DNA from: Ananas comosus
Taxonomy: Eukaryota; Streptophyta; Magnoliopsida; Poales; Bromeliaceae
Direction: 5' to 3'
DNA length: 64,000 nucleotides
Assembly (NCBI RefSeq): GCF_001540865.1
Contig: NC_033626.1
Span: 14,389,422-14,453,421 of the forward strand
Program-made: the position numbers and the translations under genes
Part shown: positions 24,150 through 41,660 of the stretch, one piece after another
Position numbering within the stretch: position 1 is the first letter of the stretch
How the letters are laid out: every line of letters starts with the position of its first letter
Notes under the pieces: model-generated
Told to the model about the DNA's origin: nothing
The model's database searches: none
Seen by the model: only the letters and a program-made list of their open reading frames with translations

Positions 24150-24757
24150 TTAGAACCTGCAGTGAGCCCTGCAGTTGCTCTCGCAGTCGTAGAAGCAGGG
24201 ACCGTCGCAATGCATGGGGCAGAGCAACTTCATTCCCCTACACCGTCCTTCCGTCATGCATCTCGCGTACTCCCCTACTCTGTACAAGCTCGAAGTGTAG
24301 CTTGGCCTATGCCTGTGCCAATGCCTCCTGGCTATGTACCTTCCTCCCCTCCCTTCAATGTTGTTGCCTTCGTCACCGCCACCTCCACCGCCTCCTTTTC
24401 CGCCGCCGCCGCTGCCTCCTCCTCTGCCTCCGCCACCTCCGCATCTCCGCCAACAGTCGCCGTTGCCCTCTCCTTCTTCTCCATCACTTCCGCCGCCACC
24501 GCCTCCTCCTCCACCACCCCCGATGCCACCCCATCCCCATCCCCACTGCGAGCATATCGCTTTTGGTTGGAGATAGAAGGCATTAGTTTGTGAGCTTGAA
24601 CTTGAGCTTCAACTACTGCTGCACCAAGAGTGTTGTTTGCGACGTCGGTGCTGTTATCCTTGTTGCGGAGAGAGGGTGCCGCCATGGTGATACTTAAAAA
24701 AACAAAAGAGAATAAAAGGAAGCTCTGCCGAGGGATCCTCACTAAGAAGAGTCCCAT
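24150..24757 (-). pseudogene. Secreted glycine/cysteine-rich protein gene with a one-base frameshift
   Basis: From an ATG at 24757 the minus strand encodes a signal peptide (SFLLFSFVFLSITMAA) and a spacer up to about residue 72 (SNQKRYARSG). The frame then turns into an implausible Glu/Ala-rich shadow. One base out of frame, from about 24541, the sequence continues WGWGWGGIGGGGGGGGGG, a Gly-rich stretch, then a Cys-rich end (YARCMTEGRCRGMKLLCPMH, CDGPCFYDCESNC, AHCRF) to TAA at 24152-24150. The interval is 608 bp, one base short of 203 codons, with no room for an intron. The slip falls in a run of GGGGAT repeats, so it is either a true recent inactivation or a sequencing/assembly error. The intact family looks like plant cell-wall or apoplastic glycine-rich proteins with a C-terminal cysteine motif; the role is unknown. 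Confidence 0.7.
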
Positions 24758-26232
24758 GGCAAAAGCTTCAATTTCCTGTGAAGATTTCCTTGTGTCTATT
24801 TATGATGCAAAGGAGAGGGAAAGCAACTACTTATCATCTTATATTGATCGATGAGCAATGGTGGTCGCAATAATAGAGACATGCAGAAAAGCAAAGGGCT
24901 GGGACTGACATAGCCAGATAGATGCCTTGCATTGCACTCCTTCCCCCACCATGGGAATTAAGGAGCCCCTTGTGCTCCCTAATTACCATTGTTCATTGCT
25001 CCACCAATATTTTTTCCAATTATATCATAAGTGACATGCCTCTTTCTCTCTCTCTACTAATAATAGCATGCTCACCCACTTGCTGCACTCATGGTGGGAG
25101 ATGGGAGGAGGGAGCCTCACTACTAGTGTCTCATTTAGCATCTTTGGATTTGGTCCCTCTCCACACACCTCCTAGGATTCGGTCCATGCTATGTATGTAG
25201 AAAGTTTAATGCGTGTTAATACTAACACAATCTCAACGTGTTCTTCTATGCAGCTTTAGAGATCTAAACATAGTTCAAGAACATCTGATTCTATAGGGAT
25301 ATAATAGTTATCACGCGCACTGTATTTTGACTATATTCCTTTAGCTGATCATCAGCGTGATCTGTGGCACTCTTTCTTCTACTCTTCTTTTTTTTTAATT
25401 TTTTTTATTAAGGTGGCTAAATCATCGATTTCTCCGAAGTTATTAGCTAATAGCTTCAATGATGACTCCTTAATAAATGATTCGATACCTAGGAGTACTA
25501 AGTATGGGAAATAGCATGGATATTAACTCCATGATTATCAGGTGTTAATGACGGGAAAAGACTCTTTAGTCGATGGCAACTGCAGCAACTGGAAAATTGT
25601 CATTATTATACCGTTGCCTCCATCTGTGCCACCACCTCTGCTGCTGTACTCGTCCCCACCTCCACTATCACCATTTGTCCCACCTCCTTCAATAACTAGT
25701 AAAAAATTTTAGTAGCGCGTGATTAAGAAAAAAAAAATGTAAATTATACATAACACAAACAAATTCAGCGTAAAGTAAGCGATTGCGGAGTGAACCTGAT
25801 TCAATAATCTCGGACAATTGGGAACCTCGTTGCTAGTAGGGCCAAAAAATGTGAAAAGAAACGCGAAAGGGTCATACAATAATCATAATTCATATATACA
25901 ATTGAAAGAGGCTTCTTCACAAGTAAGGCTAATATCTGAAGTGAGATGCCCCCTCTCCTGCGTGTGGGTTCGACTCCAAAACTTCCCATCTGTAATATAT
26001 TTTTATCCCCGAAAATTGGATCCGAGCAAATTCTTTTGTCTAGATCAAAATTACGGATCCTAAAAATTCCTATATCCTAGCATGTTTTGGAATTATATTG
26101 AGAAATCCAAATCCAAATTTAAATTTAAAAGCTTCAGTAAATTGCTTGCTGAATTTGAGTCTCTACTTACTTCTGCTGTCTAGTCTTTTAACTCTCTAAA
26201 CATAAACTTTCTACAATAGAGCCTGCACGTTT

Positions 26233-26263
26233 TGAGAGATAGCTAGCACACTACCCGCTTAGA
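26233..26263 (-). mobile_element. Fragment of the shared LINE/SINE tail
   Basis: TTTTGAGAGATAGCTAGCACAC followed by TACCCGCTT is the reverse complement of the tail seen in the SINE copies (GCGGGTAGC...GCTACCTATCTCTC). It is too short to tell which element it came from. Confidence 0.4.
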
Positions 26264-26313
26264 ATTTTTAGTATCAATCATCAAGTTCTTGACCATTTAC
26301 TTTAGAGACAGTC

Positions 26314-26356
26314 GGTATTATTTTATTATTATTATTATTATTATTTATTATTATTG
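26314..26356. repeat. (ATT)n microsatellite
   Basis: About a dozen ATT units with one interruption. It lies about 330 bp upstream of the predicted U2AF35 transcription start. Confidence 0.9.
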
Positions 26357-26465
26357 TGCACACGTATGGATTGGGTGTCAACTCTCTCTGACATACACTG
26401 AGGTTCGGTCGGCATCTTTAAAGACCGGGAACGCAACCCAGGTTCCGAATCGAGCAATCTAGCTC

Positions 26466-26658
26466 GGCCCATAATATCTTAGGACAGGCTTGTTTGGGCT
26501 CAAATGGGCCCATATTGGAGGACTATCTATAGTGGGCCTCTTTATAGGCCTGCATTCAAGACTTTTACCAAAGATCCGCATCTAATTTGATCGCGTAAAA
26601 ACGGACGGTCACGATCAACGGATCCTCCCGTCGACATATTCTTATCGAGTCTATTTAA
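26466..26658 (+). promoter_or_regulatory. U2AF35 core promoter: Site II cluster and TATA-like box
   Basis: Site II motifs (TGGGCY or its complement) occur at 26466, 26495, 26505 and 26533, followed by CTATTTAA at 26651-26658. The combination is common in plant housekeeping genes of RNA processing and translation. A telo-box AAACCCTAA lies at 26886 inside the leader intron. Confidence 0.55.
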
Positions 26659-26759
26659 GGGGGTCCTCCTTTTTCCACCCTTTCCCTTCGTTCTTGTGCT
26701 CTCGCGCTCTCGACGGCGATCGACCTCAACACCTTCCTCACCTCGTCGCCGCGAGAAAG

Positions 26760-27326
26760 GTACGCATCCTAGAAACCCTTTTTAAAATTGTTGGTCTATT
26801 TCGATCTCTCCTTTTTGCTCTCTCGATCCGTCTAAATCTCTCTTCGATTTAATTGTAATAGCTAGGGCTTGATCGTCAGATCTACAAACCCTAATTTGCG
26901 GAGCTTTATAGGTTCGTAATCTTTTCGATTCTTATGTTTTGATTCACGTGAGGATGACCTTTTCTGCAGGAGAAACCCTTATCTATAGTTAATTGTTCCT
27001 ATTCTATCTTTTCCAATTTCCATACTCTATATTGACGATTTTTAGACGGTGTGCAGCTTAGGTTTTTTCGAAAAAAATCGGGATTAGGTTTTTCTCGGGT
27101 TTGATTCCATCACACGCTGAATACCTAATTTCGTCGCCATGGATGAACTTATGGGATGCCAATTTGTTGGCGATGTTGAAAATTTTCTAGGGTTTGATGC
27201 ATCTGGTTCGCTTGAACTGCCCCCTTTCCTCTTTTTTCCCTTTTATTTCATCATAAATCCATCAAAAATTTTGTCTTTTTTTAAAAAATTAAAGCTCGTT
27301 CTAACTTTGTTCTTGCAATTATTTAG
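26760..27326 (+). other. Intron in the 5' leader of U2AF35
   Basis: The donor AAAG|GTACGC follows a pyrimidine-rich leader (about 26690-26759); the acceptor is TTATTTAG|GGTTTC, 42 bp before the ATG. The interval contains several ATGs (for example 27139) that would block translation if retained, so splicing is needed for a clean leader. Confidence 0.65.
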
Positions 27327-27368
27327 GGTTTCTGGAGATTTCAAACTCTGTTCCATTGCCTGCAAGGG

Positions 27369-28172
27369 ATGGCGGAACACTTGGCTTCGATCTTTGGCAC
27401 GGAGAAGGATAGAGTCAACTGCCCGTTCTACTTTAAGATCGGTGCGTGCCGCCATGGAGACCGGTGCTCTCGTCTCCACAACAAGCCCACCATATCCCCC
27501 ACCCTTCTCCTGTCCAACATGTACCATCGCCCCGACATGATCACACCTGGTGTCGACACACAGGGCCAGCCTATCGAACCTAAAAAGATCCAAGAACACT
27601 TTGAGGACTTCTATGAGGACATCTTTGAAGAGCTCAGCAAATTTGGCGAGCTTGAAAGCCTTAATGTCTGTGACAACCTTGCCGACCATATGATCGGGAA
27701 TGTGTATGTTCAGTTTAGGGAAGAGGATCAGGCGGCTGCAGCTCTTAAGGCCCTTCAGGGCAGGTTTTACTCTGGCCACCCGATAATTGTGGACTTTTCT
27801 CCCGTAACTGATTTTCGGGAGGCCACATGCAGGCAATTTGAGGAGAATAGCTGCAACCGCGGTGGCTATTGTAACTTCATGCATGTGAAGCCGATTAGTA
27901 GGGAGTTGAGGAGAAAGTTATTTGGGAGGAATAGGAGGGGACAGAGGAGTCACAGCCGGAGCCGCAGTCCTAGCCCATATCGTCGAAGGGAGAAGCGTGA
28001 CTTTGGAGATCATCACAGAAGGGATCGGCATGGGAGGCAAGAAAATGGTGGTGAGAGGAGGCGGCGGCATGGTAGCCCTAGAAGGGAGAGGAGCCCAGTC
28101 AGGGAAGGGAGCGAGGAGCGCAGGGCGAGGATCGAGCAGTGGAATCGAGAAAGGGAAGAAAAGCAAGCGTGA
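27369..28172 (+). CDS. U2AF35: U2 snRNP auxiliary factor, small subunit (U2AF35)
   Basis: A single coding exon gives 267 residues. The protein pairs with U2AF65 and reads the AG at the 3' splice site during early spliceosome assembly in the nucleus. Domains in order: a first CCCH zinc finger (Cys18, Cys27, Cys33, His37), a U2AF-homology RRM at about 44-146 ([29 protein letters not shown]), a second CCCH finger (Cys154, Cys162, Cys168, His172), and an Arg/Ser-rich tail ([18 protein letters not shown], ending NREREEKQA). The length and tail match the rice and Arabidopsis U2AF35 group. The leader has an intron, and the CAG|GTTGTG just after the stop (about 28187) may be a donor for a 3'-UTR intron. 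The [14 protein letters not shown] start is the usual one; ATGs further upstream belong to the leader intron. Confidence 0.96.
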   Translation: MAEHLASIFGTEKDRVNCPFYFKIGACRHGDRCSRLHNKPTISPTLLLSNMYHRPDMITPGVDTQGQPIEPKKIQEHFEDFYEDIFEELSKFGELESLNVCDNLADHMIGNVYVQFREEDQAAAALKALQGRFYSGHPIIVDFSPVTDFREATCRQFEENSCNRGGYCNFMHVKPISRELRRKLFGRNRRGQRSHSRSRSPSPYRRREKRDFGDHHRRDRHGRQENGGERRRRHGSPRRERSPVREGSEERRARIEQWNREREEKQA

Positions 28173-30828
28173 TGCATCGTCATACAGGTTGTGCTCTTTC
28201 AATCTCCTAGTTTACTTTGTGGGTGAGTTTAGTTTGAGTTAGGTTCAGCCTTCTAATGTTGTTTTGTGGAACTATTTGTGATCGACATTTCTGTTGAATA
28301 ATTAGATTTGTATCTTGAAAGATTGATATGCTGCAGAGTGAGTCAGTGGATTTGTGCTCAAAAGCCATCAAAATATGTATCTTTTGGTTATGGTCTATTA
28401 GGCTTGTTATGAAATGTTCTTATAACTTACCGGTTTGTTATTTTCTTGTATAAGCATCACATTTCTTACTTTTGTTTTTGGACTTGGTATCAAACATAGA
28501 TTCAAGCTGACTTGATAAAATCACCTTTTAGTTTAGAGGAGTTACTAGATTTTGCAATGAGATTTGCAATCTAAGTTAAAATTTCTGATTGTTTTCTTGC
28601 TGCGATATGGTTGATGATATATGTGGGTGCTGTAGCAAGGAAAGTCTATTGGTCTGTTAAGCAGTCTAACACATTTTGCTTAGAAGACCTGCAAGTCATA
28701 TTGGTTCTAGTATATGTCAAGACCGGATAAGAAAAGTTAGAAATATGTTCAGATGATGAAAGCTTATACAACCTTCTTTCTGTTAGGATCATCATCCTGC
28801 CGTGATGAGGCAATAGAAATCTTAACATGCAACTAGTTGTGGGACTTAGCATGTTTATTAAATTTTAGTCAACATCGGGTTTTTCCTTTTTTTTTTTTTT
28901 TTTTCTTATACTGGGACACTCTCATTATGTCGGTACTTAAATGTTAAATGATGTAATTTGTTCCCTAAGTGAGCTTACCCAGTAGTACAAGGGAACCAAA
29001 ATGTATTGCACACAAAAATAGTAGGAGGCGGCTTGTGTATTTGTTATGTTCCTCTTGATGGATTGGGCAGTCTCAAGGAGTGAACTCTGTCATGGAATCA
29101 ATAATTACGAGCAGACTCTAGTGGCGTGGGGCGGTGGATAATACCAAGATGGCATTTGTCCCATCTGGCAATGCTAGAGGTGTTGTTGTTTTCTTGGAGG
29201 CATCGTCTTATGTCCTCTACAGGTAATTATGAAGTTAAGCTTTAAGAACTTCTATACACTGGTGGTGAGCTGGGAATGGTTTTCGCCCCATTCTTTCTGC
29301 ATTTGATGTGTGAGCAGGTTCTGTTCTTTTGCATAGCACCTACTTGGAACTGTTTGGTCAATACGTGATATGTCATTATAGAGCAATTGATGGTTTGCGC
29401 TGTGTGTTTGTGTGTGTGTTCGTTATGGCTTGTTGAAGCTGCTACTAAGTTCTTCGAAGCATGAATGATCCAGCTTGATGCGCTCCTCTCATTGTTTTGC
29501 TCTGAAATTTGAGTTCTTAATCAGGTCTGACGCAGGGGTGGGTGGATGATGTCGATGGTAGTGTTTGTCAATGTGCCGGAACTCCAGGTTTTCTATTGGC
29601 TCAGTAACTGAGCACTGGATAGGGTCAGGGTTATAGTCAGATAATGATTAGGTAGAAATCTGCGGACAAGTATGTAGGGCTATATGCATGCGGACGCGTG
29701 TGTTCCACCTTTGCGCCACCAACTTTTTGATTGTGCATTTCAGTAATGGACAACTAATGTTGTTTCAAATGTTATTCAGGATAAGTATTATAAATGTTCC
29801 CTTACAAGGCAACGATGTCAACTGTGGTAGATGAGTAGATGACTTTAGTGGCACGGTAGTGTCACATTTGGTACTAGGGTTGAATATTACTGGCCGTGAT
29901 TCCATTTGAGTGAGATGCTAGTAGGAGAAAAGCCGATAACATTTGCATGAAAAGACCAATCGTCTTTTTTTAGTGACTATTGCCCACACGCCAACTTTTT
30001 GTGATGCTGTAAAAAGGATAGATAAACAAAACTAAAAGATTTCAGAGAACGCATCAACCAAGCTTAAACTCCACAATGGGATTGCTCAAATAGAAAATTT
30101 GGGGGTGGTATAAAATCCAACCAGATATAACAATTGTGTAGGAAAATATTTAGAAGTAGAGTGAAATTACTATCTAGCCTTTTCGAATCCACTTCTGACG
30201 TGGTAAGCCAGGCCCAGGCAAAAAGCAAAACCTCCGCACAGCTTTTTACCAGAATAAGATAAGAGGCCCTTTCCAGATTTAGCACTTCCCAAGGCACAGT
30301 AGGGTAGCGGCCCATTTAAGGCCCAGCCCAAATCCCTAGATTTACCAGTAAATCCGTTATGTACAACATCGTTATCTGCGACACCACTATTGGGGTCCCG
30401 CAGGGTGGGTACGACACGTCAGTCACTCTGTGATGACATACAACGGTTACACCGAAGACTTTCCGCCGAGTATGGTAGGTGCAACAGCGATTTTTAGCGA
30501 AGTCTCACCTACATCGCTCCGCGTGTAAATCCGAATCCACATCGCGCAACGTCCGATCTCGAAATGTACGGTCGTAGATCCTTTTATAGAAAAAGCCTGT
30601 AGATGCGGCCGACGCATTTTTAAATTCCTTATATTTCTCCCAGGAGCTTAGAAGTAATATTGTCAAATGTGAGGGGCATTCGCGTAATGTGGGCGCGGAG
30701 GTTTGGTGGAGAGGTTGTTGTAAGTATCGCCCCCCGGTATATATTACCGCAGTTGATGCAGTGGAAAAGAAGCGACACAAGAGAGACGAAGAAAGAAGGA
30801 GAAGCGGAGAGAGCAAGAAAAAGGCAGT

Positions 30829-30859
<31 letters not shown>
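28173..30859. other. U2AF35 3' region and PFP-alpha promoter
   Basis: No separate gene is seen. The left part is low-complexity T-rich sequence typical of a 3' UTR, possibly spliced. The right part is the promoter of the PPi phosphofructokinase: GGCCCA/AGCCCA Site II motifs at 30309, 30320 and 30325, then the leader ending in a (GA)n tract. Confidence 0.55.
30833..30859. repeat. (GA)n tract abutting the PFP-alpha start codon
   Basis: About 13 GA units run directly into the ATG at 30860, so the whole translation-start context is GAGAGATGG. Confidence 0.9.
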
Positions 30860-36725
<5,866 letters not shown>

Positions 36726-37958
36726 GATCTGCAGTGGGCTTCCTCATAAGGCAACACTGCACTCTCTCCTACTTGCCTCCATTTTCTTTCGTCTTTTTCC
36801 CTGTTTTCTGACCAGTGGTAGGAAAGTTGAAACTTTGATTTTGGCTTCTATTTATTTTTGTTTACATTTGCGGATTGATAGTTTTCAATTTTGGTGGTGT
36901 CAAGTTGTTCGATTAATAATTTGATTGATGTGGTTGGAAGCAAATAAGAGTTGAAAGTCCCTTTGATTTCTCTGCTTCCTTGCTGGTGCCCTAATCCAGA
37001 TAATTATGCTACATTTCTGTTTCGCTTCAGAGAGATGTCTGAGATGTGAAAGATGTACTTACAGAGATTTTTCGCATTTGTTTATTAATGCATTTAAAAG
37101 GCTGAAGAATTTTTATTGTTTAGTTAAGTCAGTTTCACTGTATTACTTAGAAGAACTAGTGTGTGATTCCCTTGACTAATTTGCATAAGTTCTCTCTATT
37201 TTCTTCACTTTCTTGCTGTTTCATGTTTTTTTTTTTTTTCTCCACTAAATTGAAACAGTAGCGTACCGTAGGGGCAGTTGTATATCCTTGTGTTGGTTGG
37301 GCTTGATCAGCCCATGGGTCACTATGTTTTCATGTTTCTCTGGACTTCCTCAAGCCACATTTTGTATACCATCCAGAGTTAGTAAATTTCGCCAAATCAA
37401 CGGACGATCTCGTGCATGGTAAGTGAATTTCGTGACCAAAATTTTGAAGGGGGGGTGAACTTGCAAATTGACCAAAACCCCTATATCTCAGACGACTGAA
37501 TGTTTTGGTTTGCAAAAGCTTGGCTGTGGATGGGTGGAGTGGTGCAACTCTTCCAATCCAGTTGAACCCGTTGAAGTTCGCGGCTAATGGTCTTTGCATT
37601 ATTCTCAAAAAATGGTCTCTGCATTCAAAATTTTTAAAGGATTGTTTGACTAGGGCCAAAAAAAAAAAAAAGGTTTTAGTTAAAAGCTTTTGTCTTTGGG
37701 TCTAAGAATGTAGGCATAAGATTTCCTGGGTTAAAAGCACGACGATGTTTGTCGGGCTGGGCGGAATGTGTTTTTCTTCGACTATGTTGGGGCGGGCCGG
37801 ACGAAAGAAGCCCACGAAAACACAACCGACCCGGCCATCTATTTGTTTGTCTTAAAACCTAGAACTAGAAAGTTTGGCGTCGCAACTCGCAAGTTCCCAT
37901 TCCATTTCGAGTCTTCCCAGAACCCTCTTAAACCCTCGCCGCAGCGAGCGAACGAGCG
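36726..37958. other. PFP-alpha 3' region and MAM33 promoter
   Basis: No gene is seen. Left is T-rich 3' UTR-like DNA. On the right, an AGCCCA at 37809 and an AAACCCT motif at about 37931 lie upstream of the MAM33 ATG. The short ORFs have no recognisable content. Confidence 0.55.
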
Positions 37959-40536
37959 ATGTCGTCCTCCGCCGCGGCCTTCCTCGTTCGCCGGGCCCTT
38001 TCCGCACCTCCTGTCTTCCTACGGCTACGGCGCCCCCCCTCGCTCTTCTACTCGTCCCTCGCCTCCTCCCCCTCCTCCTTCCCCTCCCCTGCTCGAGCAG
38101 CGGTTCCTCTCAGCTCCGCGAGGGTCTCCTCCTTCACTCCCCTCCGCTTCGCCTCTTCCTCTTCCAAGGTCTCCGCCGACGACACCCTCAAGCGAGTCAT
38201 CGACTCCGAGATCGACTGCGTCGTGCAATCCGACGATCCCATTAGGGTAAGCACATCCCCTCTGTCACCCTGATTTCCCAGTGCTCCACCACCTTTCTTG
38301 TGGGTTACTTGCTGATGCCGAGGTTGTGCTAAAAAAGCATCTTCCGGATTTGTTTGATTCGTCTGTTCGTAGCTGCTTCACGAGCATGCGTGCTATGGAT
38401 TCTTTCCAAGTTATATACTTGTTGTGTTTTCATTGGTATTTAACATTAAGATTTATTTTTGCTGTCCTGTTCTCGTATTCAAATCTACGAGCCCTCTCTG
38501 CTATTATTGATTCGTTTTTCTTGTACGCTCCATTATGCCGCTCCCTCTTTTCGGGATTGGACTCGATGAACTCCTAACATGGGGTTTCTATTATCTCCCG
38601 AAACTTGGGTTCCTTATAGCTGATTAGAACGGGAAAATTAAAATGTATGTGAAAAAGCTCGTAGTTCTATAATGCCACTGTTATCTCCTGCTTTGGTGAA
38701 TTGGCAACATATTGCAAGTAATATTTACAGTGTGTAGCGATTAAGTTGGGCTTGGCTTCTTCATCTGTCACTTGGGTTCTATTATTCTCACGAGCCCAAA
38801 TTGCAGGTTTGGCTGAGCTCGCTTTGAAGTGCCTGTGTAAGAACTCATTATTATTATATTTTTGATAAACAAAATCAACATCAAAGTTAATTTCAAGCCT
38901 TTTTCTTTTTAAAGTGAGGGCCTAGCTTACTTGGGGGTTACTTGATAAAGAACGTCGTATACATTTATTTGATAAGGTGCCACATTTTGTTATGCACACG
39001 ACAAAGAATGGCAGCAACCTGTATGATTTAATTTTTCTTGCCCTGCTGACAAGTATGCAACTACATCGCTCGTCTTATATTTTGTTTTGAGGGATTTGTG
39101 GTGTGTTCTACTTTTAGTTGCTACGTCCTAGTTGTTCTGCTCATAATTATGATCTTCATTATCAATCAAGTATTCCTATTAATCTTCACAAAGGATTGAA
39201 ATTCAAAATCCATGCTCTGGACCATGTGCGTGGTAAGGATTGTCTGACACCTATGCATTCTTAACTTCTCTGTACAGGAAGTTGATTTGCCTGATGGATT
39301 TCCTTTTGAGATCATAGATAATCCCGGTGACCAAACAGTAGTTCTTAAGCGCGAGCTTGCAGGAGAGACCATTGAAGCCACTGTTTTCATGAACTATGAT
39401 GAGGAGCAAGATTTAAATGAGGATGATGATGATGATGATGCTAGGGATGATGGTCATGATGAGTCTTCCATCAAGCCTACCATCTCTTTGGTCGTGACCA
39501 TTCAAAAAGGAGAAGGTCCATTTTTGGAATTTTGCTGTAATTTCAATGATGATAAACTTGAGATAGAGAGCATGTCAATCAAGAAACGTGATGATCCTGA
39601 CGCTCAAAATGCTTATGAAGGTCCTGAGTTCTCGTAAGTTCTTCCCCCCTCCTCCTCATCTTCTTCTTGTTGGGGCTTAGTGAGATACCTATTCTTTGCT
39701 AGTGCCCAGTTTTTTTGGTTTATGTTTTATTTGGATATACCTGTTTGATCGGATGTCTCAAATCCCTTTTCTTCATTGGAAGTATGTTTGATACATAGAG
39801 GTTAGTACATAAGAGCATTTTAGAGTGAACAGACATATACTAGGTGTAAATCTTTTTCTTTTTTCTTTTTTTTTTTTGAGGAAAAGATAGCACGCTACCC
39901 GCTTCATTCATTGGAAAAGTGAATTAAGTAACATGAGTGAGGAAACACAGGCCTCGAAGGGGGCAAAAAAAAAAGAAAAAAAAAACTAACGGTTATAGCG
40001 CTGCTGATCTATTGGAATAAGTTGTTCCCATTGATTCGTCAGCTGTCTAATTTTGTGGATTCCTAGACAAGGGTCTAGCTCGATCAATCTTACACCTAAT
40101 ATATGTACATAAGAGCATTTTGGAACATTCTATCTATACGCCTATATATAGGTGTAAAATTTTACACCCCTCAACTTCTAGGGTTCACAAAATTCCACAA
40201 GGGATTTTAGTAAAAACAAGAAAAAGTTGATAAGACAAGTGGAGGAATAAAGGCCCTCGAATGAGTTGGGTATAAAATTTACCCTGGTCTAGGGGTGTAC
40301 ATGTAGTATTGCTCTTTCCTTTTTAGCTTTTACCAAATGAAATTTTCATAATTTGTTTTTTAATATTTTTCTGTAGGGATTTGGACGAAAGTTTGCAGGC
40401 TGCCTTGCGCAGGTACCTGGAAGCTAGAGGTATCAAGCGCTCCATGTACGATTTTCTACATGAGTACATGATCAACAAGGATGAGCGAGAGTACTTGACA
40501 TGGTTGAAGAACATGAAAGAATTCATTGAGAAGTGA
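37959..40536 (+). CDS. Mitochondrial glycoprotein family protein (MAM33/p32-like)
   Basis: Three exons, 37959-38246, 39278-39633 and 40377-40536, give 267 residues. The N-terminus (MSSSAAAFLVRRALSAPPVF, then Arg-, Ser- and Ala-rich with no acids until residue about 72) is a mitochondrial targeting peptide. The mature part has the p32/MAM33 pattern: DTLKRVIDSEIDC, DLPDGFPFEIIDNPGD, then the acidic loop (LNEDDDDDDARDD) coded partly by a (GAT)n run at 39422-39440, a beta-sheet region (SLVVTIQKGEGP, FLEFCCNF), and the C-terminal helices (DESLQAALRRYLEARGIKRS, YDFLHEYMINKDEREYLTW). The family forms acidic doughnut-shaped trimers in the mitochondrial matrix, linked to respiration and mitochondrial ribosome assembly. 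The exact member role is not determinable here. Confidence 0.93.
39866..39965 (-). mobile_element. 3' tail fragment of the LINE-like element (MAM33 intron 2)
   Basis: On the minus strand the sequence reads GAGGCCTGTGTTTCCTCAC, then CCAATGAATGAAGCGGGTAG, CGTGCTATCTTTTCCTC and a poly-A run. It matches the 3' 100 bp of the insertion at 46393-46707 and is 5'-truncated. It lies in intron 2 of the MAM33-like gene in antisense orientation. Confidence 0.65.
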
Positions 40537-41090
40537 GCTATTGGTCTACTTTTCAAAACCAAGTTTTAACAGATACTCGGGAACTTTTATAATCATCTAC
40601 TTCTCCAGAAGTAGAGGTCGAAAATCATTTCAATATACTGTTGTTGCTGTACTTGCCTTTTCCCAATGTTGTTTTAGGAACCTCCTCCATCTTCAAAGGC
40701 CTACCTTATTGCTTTCCGATTCGTCATAGGTAGTACATTTCTATCTGGCATGAGGATCATGCTGCAGCGTCTGAGAGTGAGAGAGACATTGTTTATGTTA
40801 TTGTATTGTTTATTGTATCTGAATTTTCTGTTTTCACTATTGAGTTGCATAAATCAAAACGGCATTTTTAAGAGACACACAGAAAAGTTGTGTTAGAATC
40901 AGTATGTTGGTAATCCCAGATTGCTGAGCAGCTGGGCGGTACATCTTATGTTGATACTATGTGATGCTGTGTTGCCTAACCTCACAAATGTTGTGCATCC
41001 GCGCGTGCATGAGGCGAAGAGATGTAGGAACTCTTTGCGTGGATCGATCCATCCAGAGTCCACTCTGAAGGCCGTATTCATTGCACCTTT

Positions 41091-41206
41091 GCCCTCTGCC
41101 CACCGCTACTCACCCAGCCCAACCCAACCATCAATGCCACCGTCGTCTGCCCTCTGCCCACCGCTACTCACCCAGCCCAACCCAACCATCAATGCCACCG
41201 TCGTCT
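41091..41206. repeat. Perfect 58-bp tandem duplication
   Basis: The unit starting GCCCTCTGCCCACCGCTACT and ending ATGCCACCGTCGTCT occurs twice head to tail, at 41091-41148 and 41149-41206, without mismatch. The lack of divergence points to a recent event. It lies about 450 bp upstream of DGAT2. Confidence 0.9.
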
Positions 41207-41585
41207 GCTCGTATCTGCGCCCAATTCTCAAGTAAAAGCTGGGAGACGGAATGGATGAACCTGATGAACATCGCTATGGTCTGTGGCTATAAAGCAGCGG
41301 TGTGGAGTGTGGACCTCGTCCACGTGGTTGTCGAGCCACGACGCCCAAATCGCAGAGCCTGAATCTCGCCCGTCCGATATATCATATATATATATGGCAA
41401 AGAAGAGATCCGATTCTACCGATCTCGATTGTTGTAAAAATCGTACGGTCCGGATCAACCTTCTCGATCCTCGGCCTCGTCGGCGGCGGCTTCTCGTGTC
41501 GTCTTTCGCCGGCTCGAAATCAGGTCGTCACCACGTGTAAAATCAAATCGCGTCTGCACATAACAGCCGCGATCCCTGATCACCC

Positions 41586-41606
41586 CACACACACACACAC
41601 ACACAC

Positions 41607-41642
<36 letters not shown>
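41586..41642. repeat. Compound microsatellite (CA)n(CT)n(CG)n in the DGAT2 leader
   Basis: Consecutive CA, CT and CG dinucleotide runs end 18 bp before the DGAT2 ATG at 41661. The (CT)n part is the kind of tract seen in other leaders of this window. The CG run is unusual in plant DNA because methylated CG decays. Confidence 0.9.
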
Positions 41643-41643
<1 letters not shown>

Positions 41644-41660
41644 TGTTCTCTCCCGACGCA

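Larger units (their letters stand above)
24758..26690. other. Intergenic region
   Basis: No intact gene. A stretch near 25590-25690 read on the minus strand is Gly-rich (GGGTNGDSGGGDEYSS) and could be a decayed relative of the neighbouring glycine-rich gene, but it is short and without a start. An (ATT)n microsatellite is at 26314-26356. The right end carries the Site II cluster and TATA-like box of the U2AF35 gene. Confidence 0.55.
40537..41660. other. MAM33 3' region and DGAT2 promoter
   Basis: No gene is seen. It contains a perfect 58-bp tandem duplication (41091-41206) and a compound microsatellite just before the DGAT2 start codon. Confidence 0.6.

Noticed and set aside
24334..24576. 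Forward proline-rich ORF (PPPPPPPFPPPP)
   Set aside because: It is the reverse complement of the glycine-rich gene; the minus strand has the signal peptide and the ordered C-terminal cysteines.
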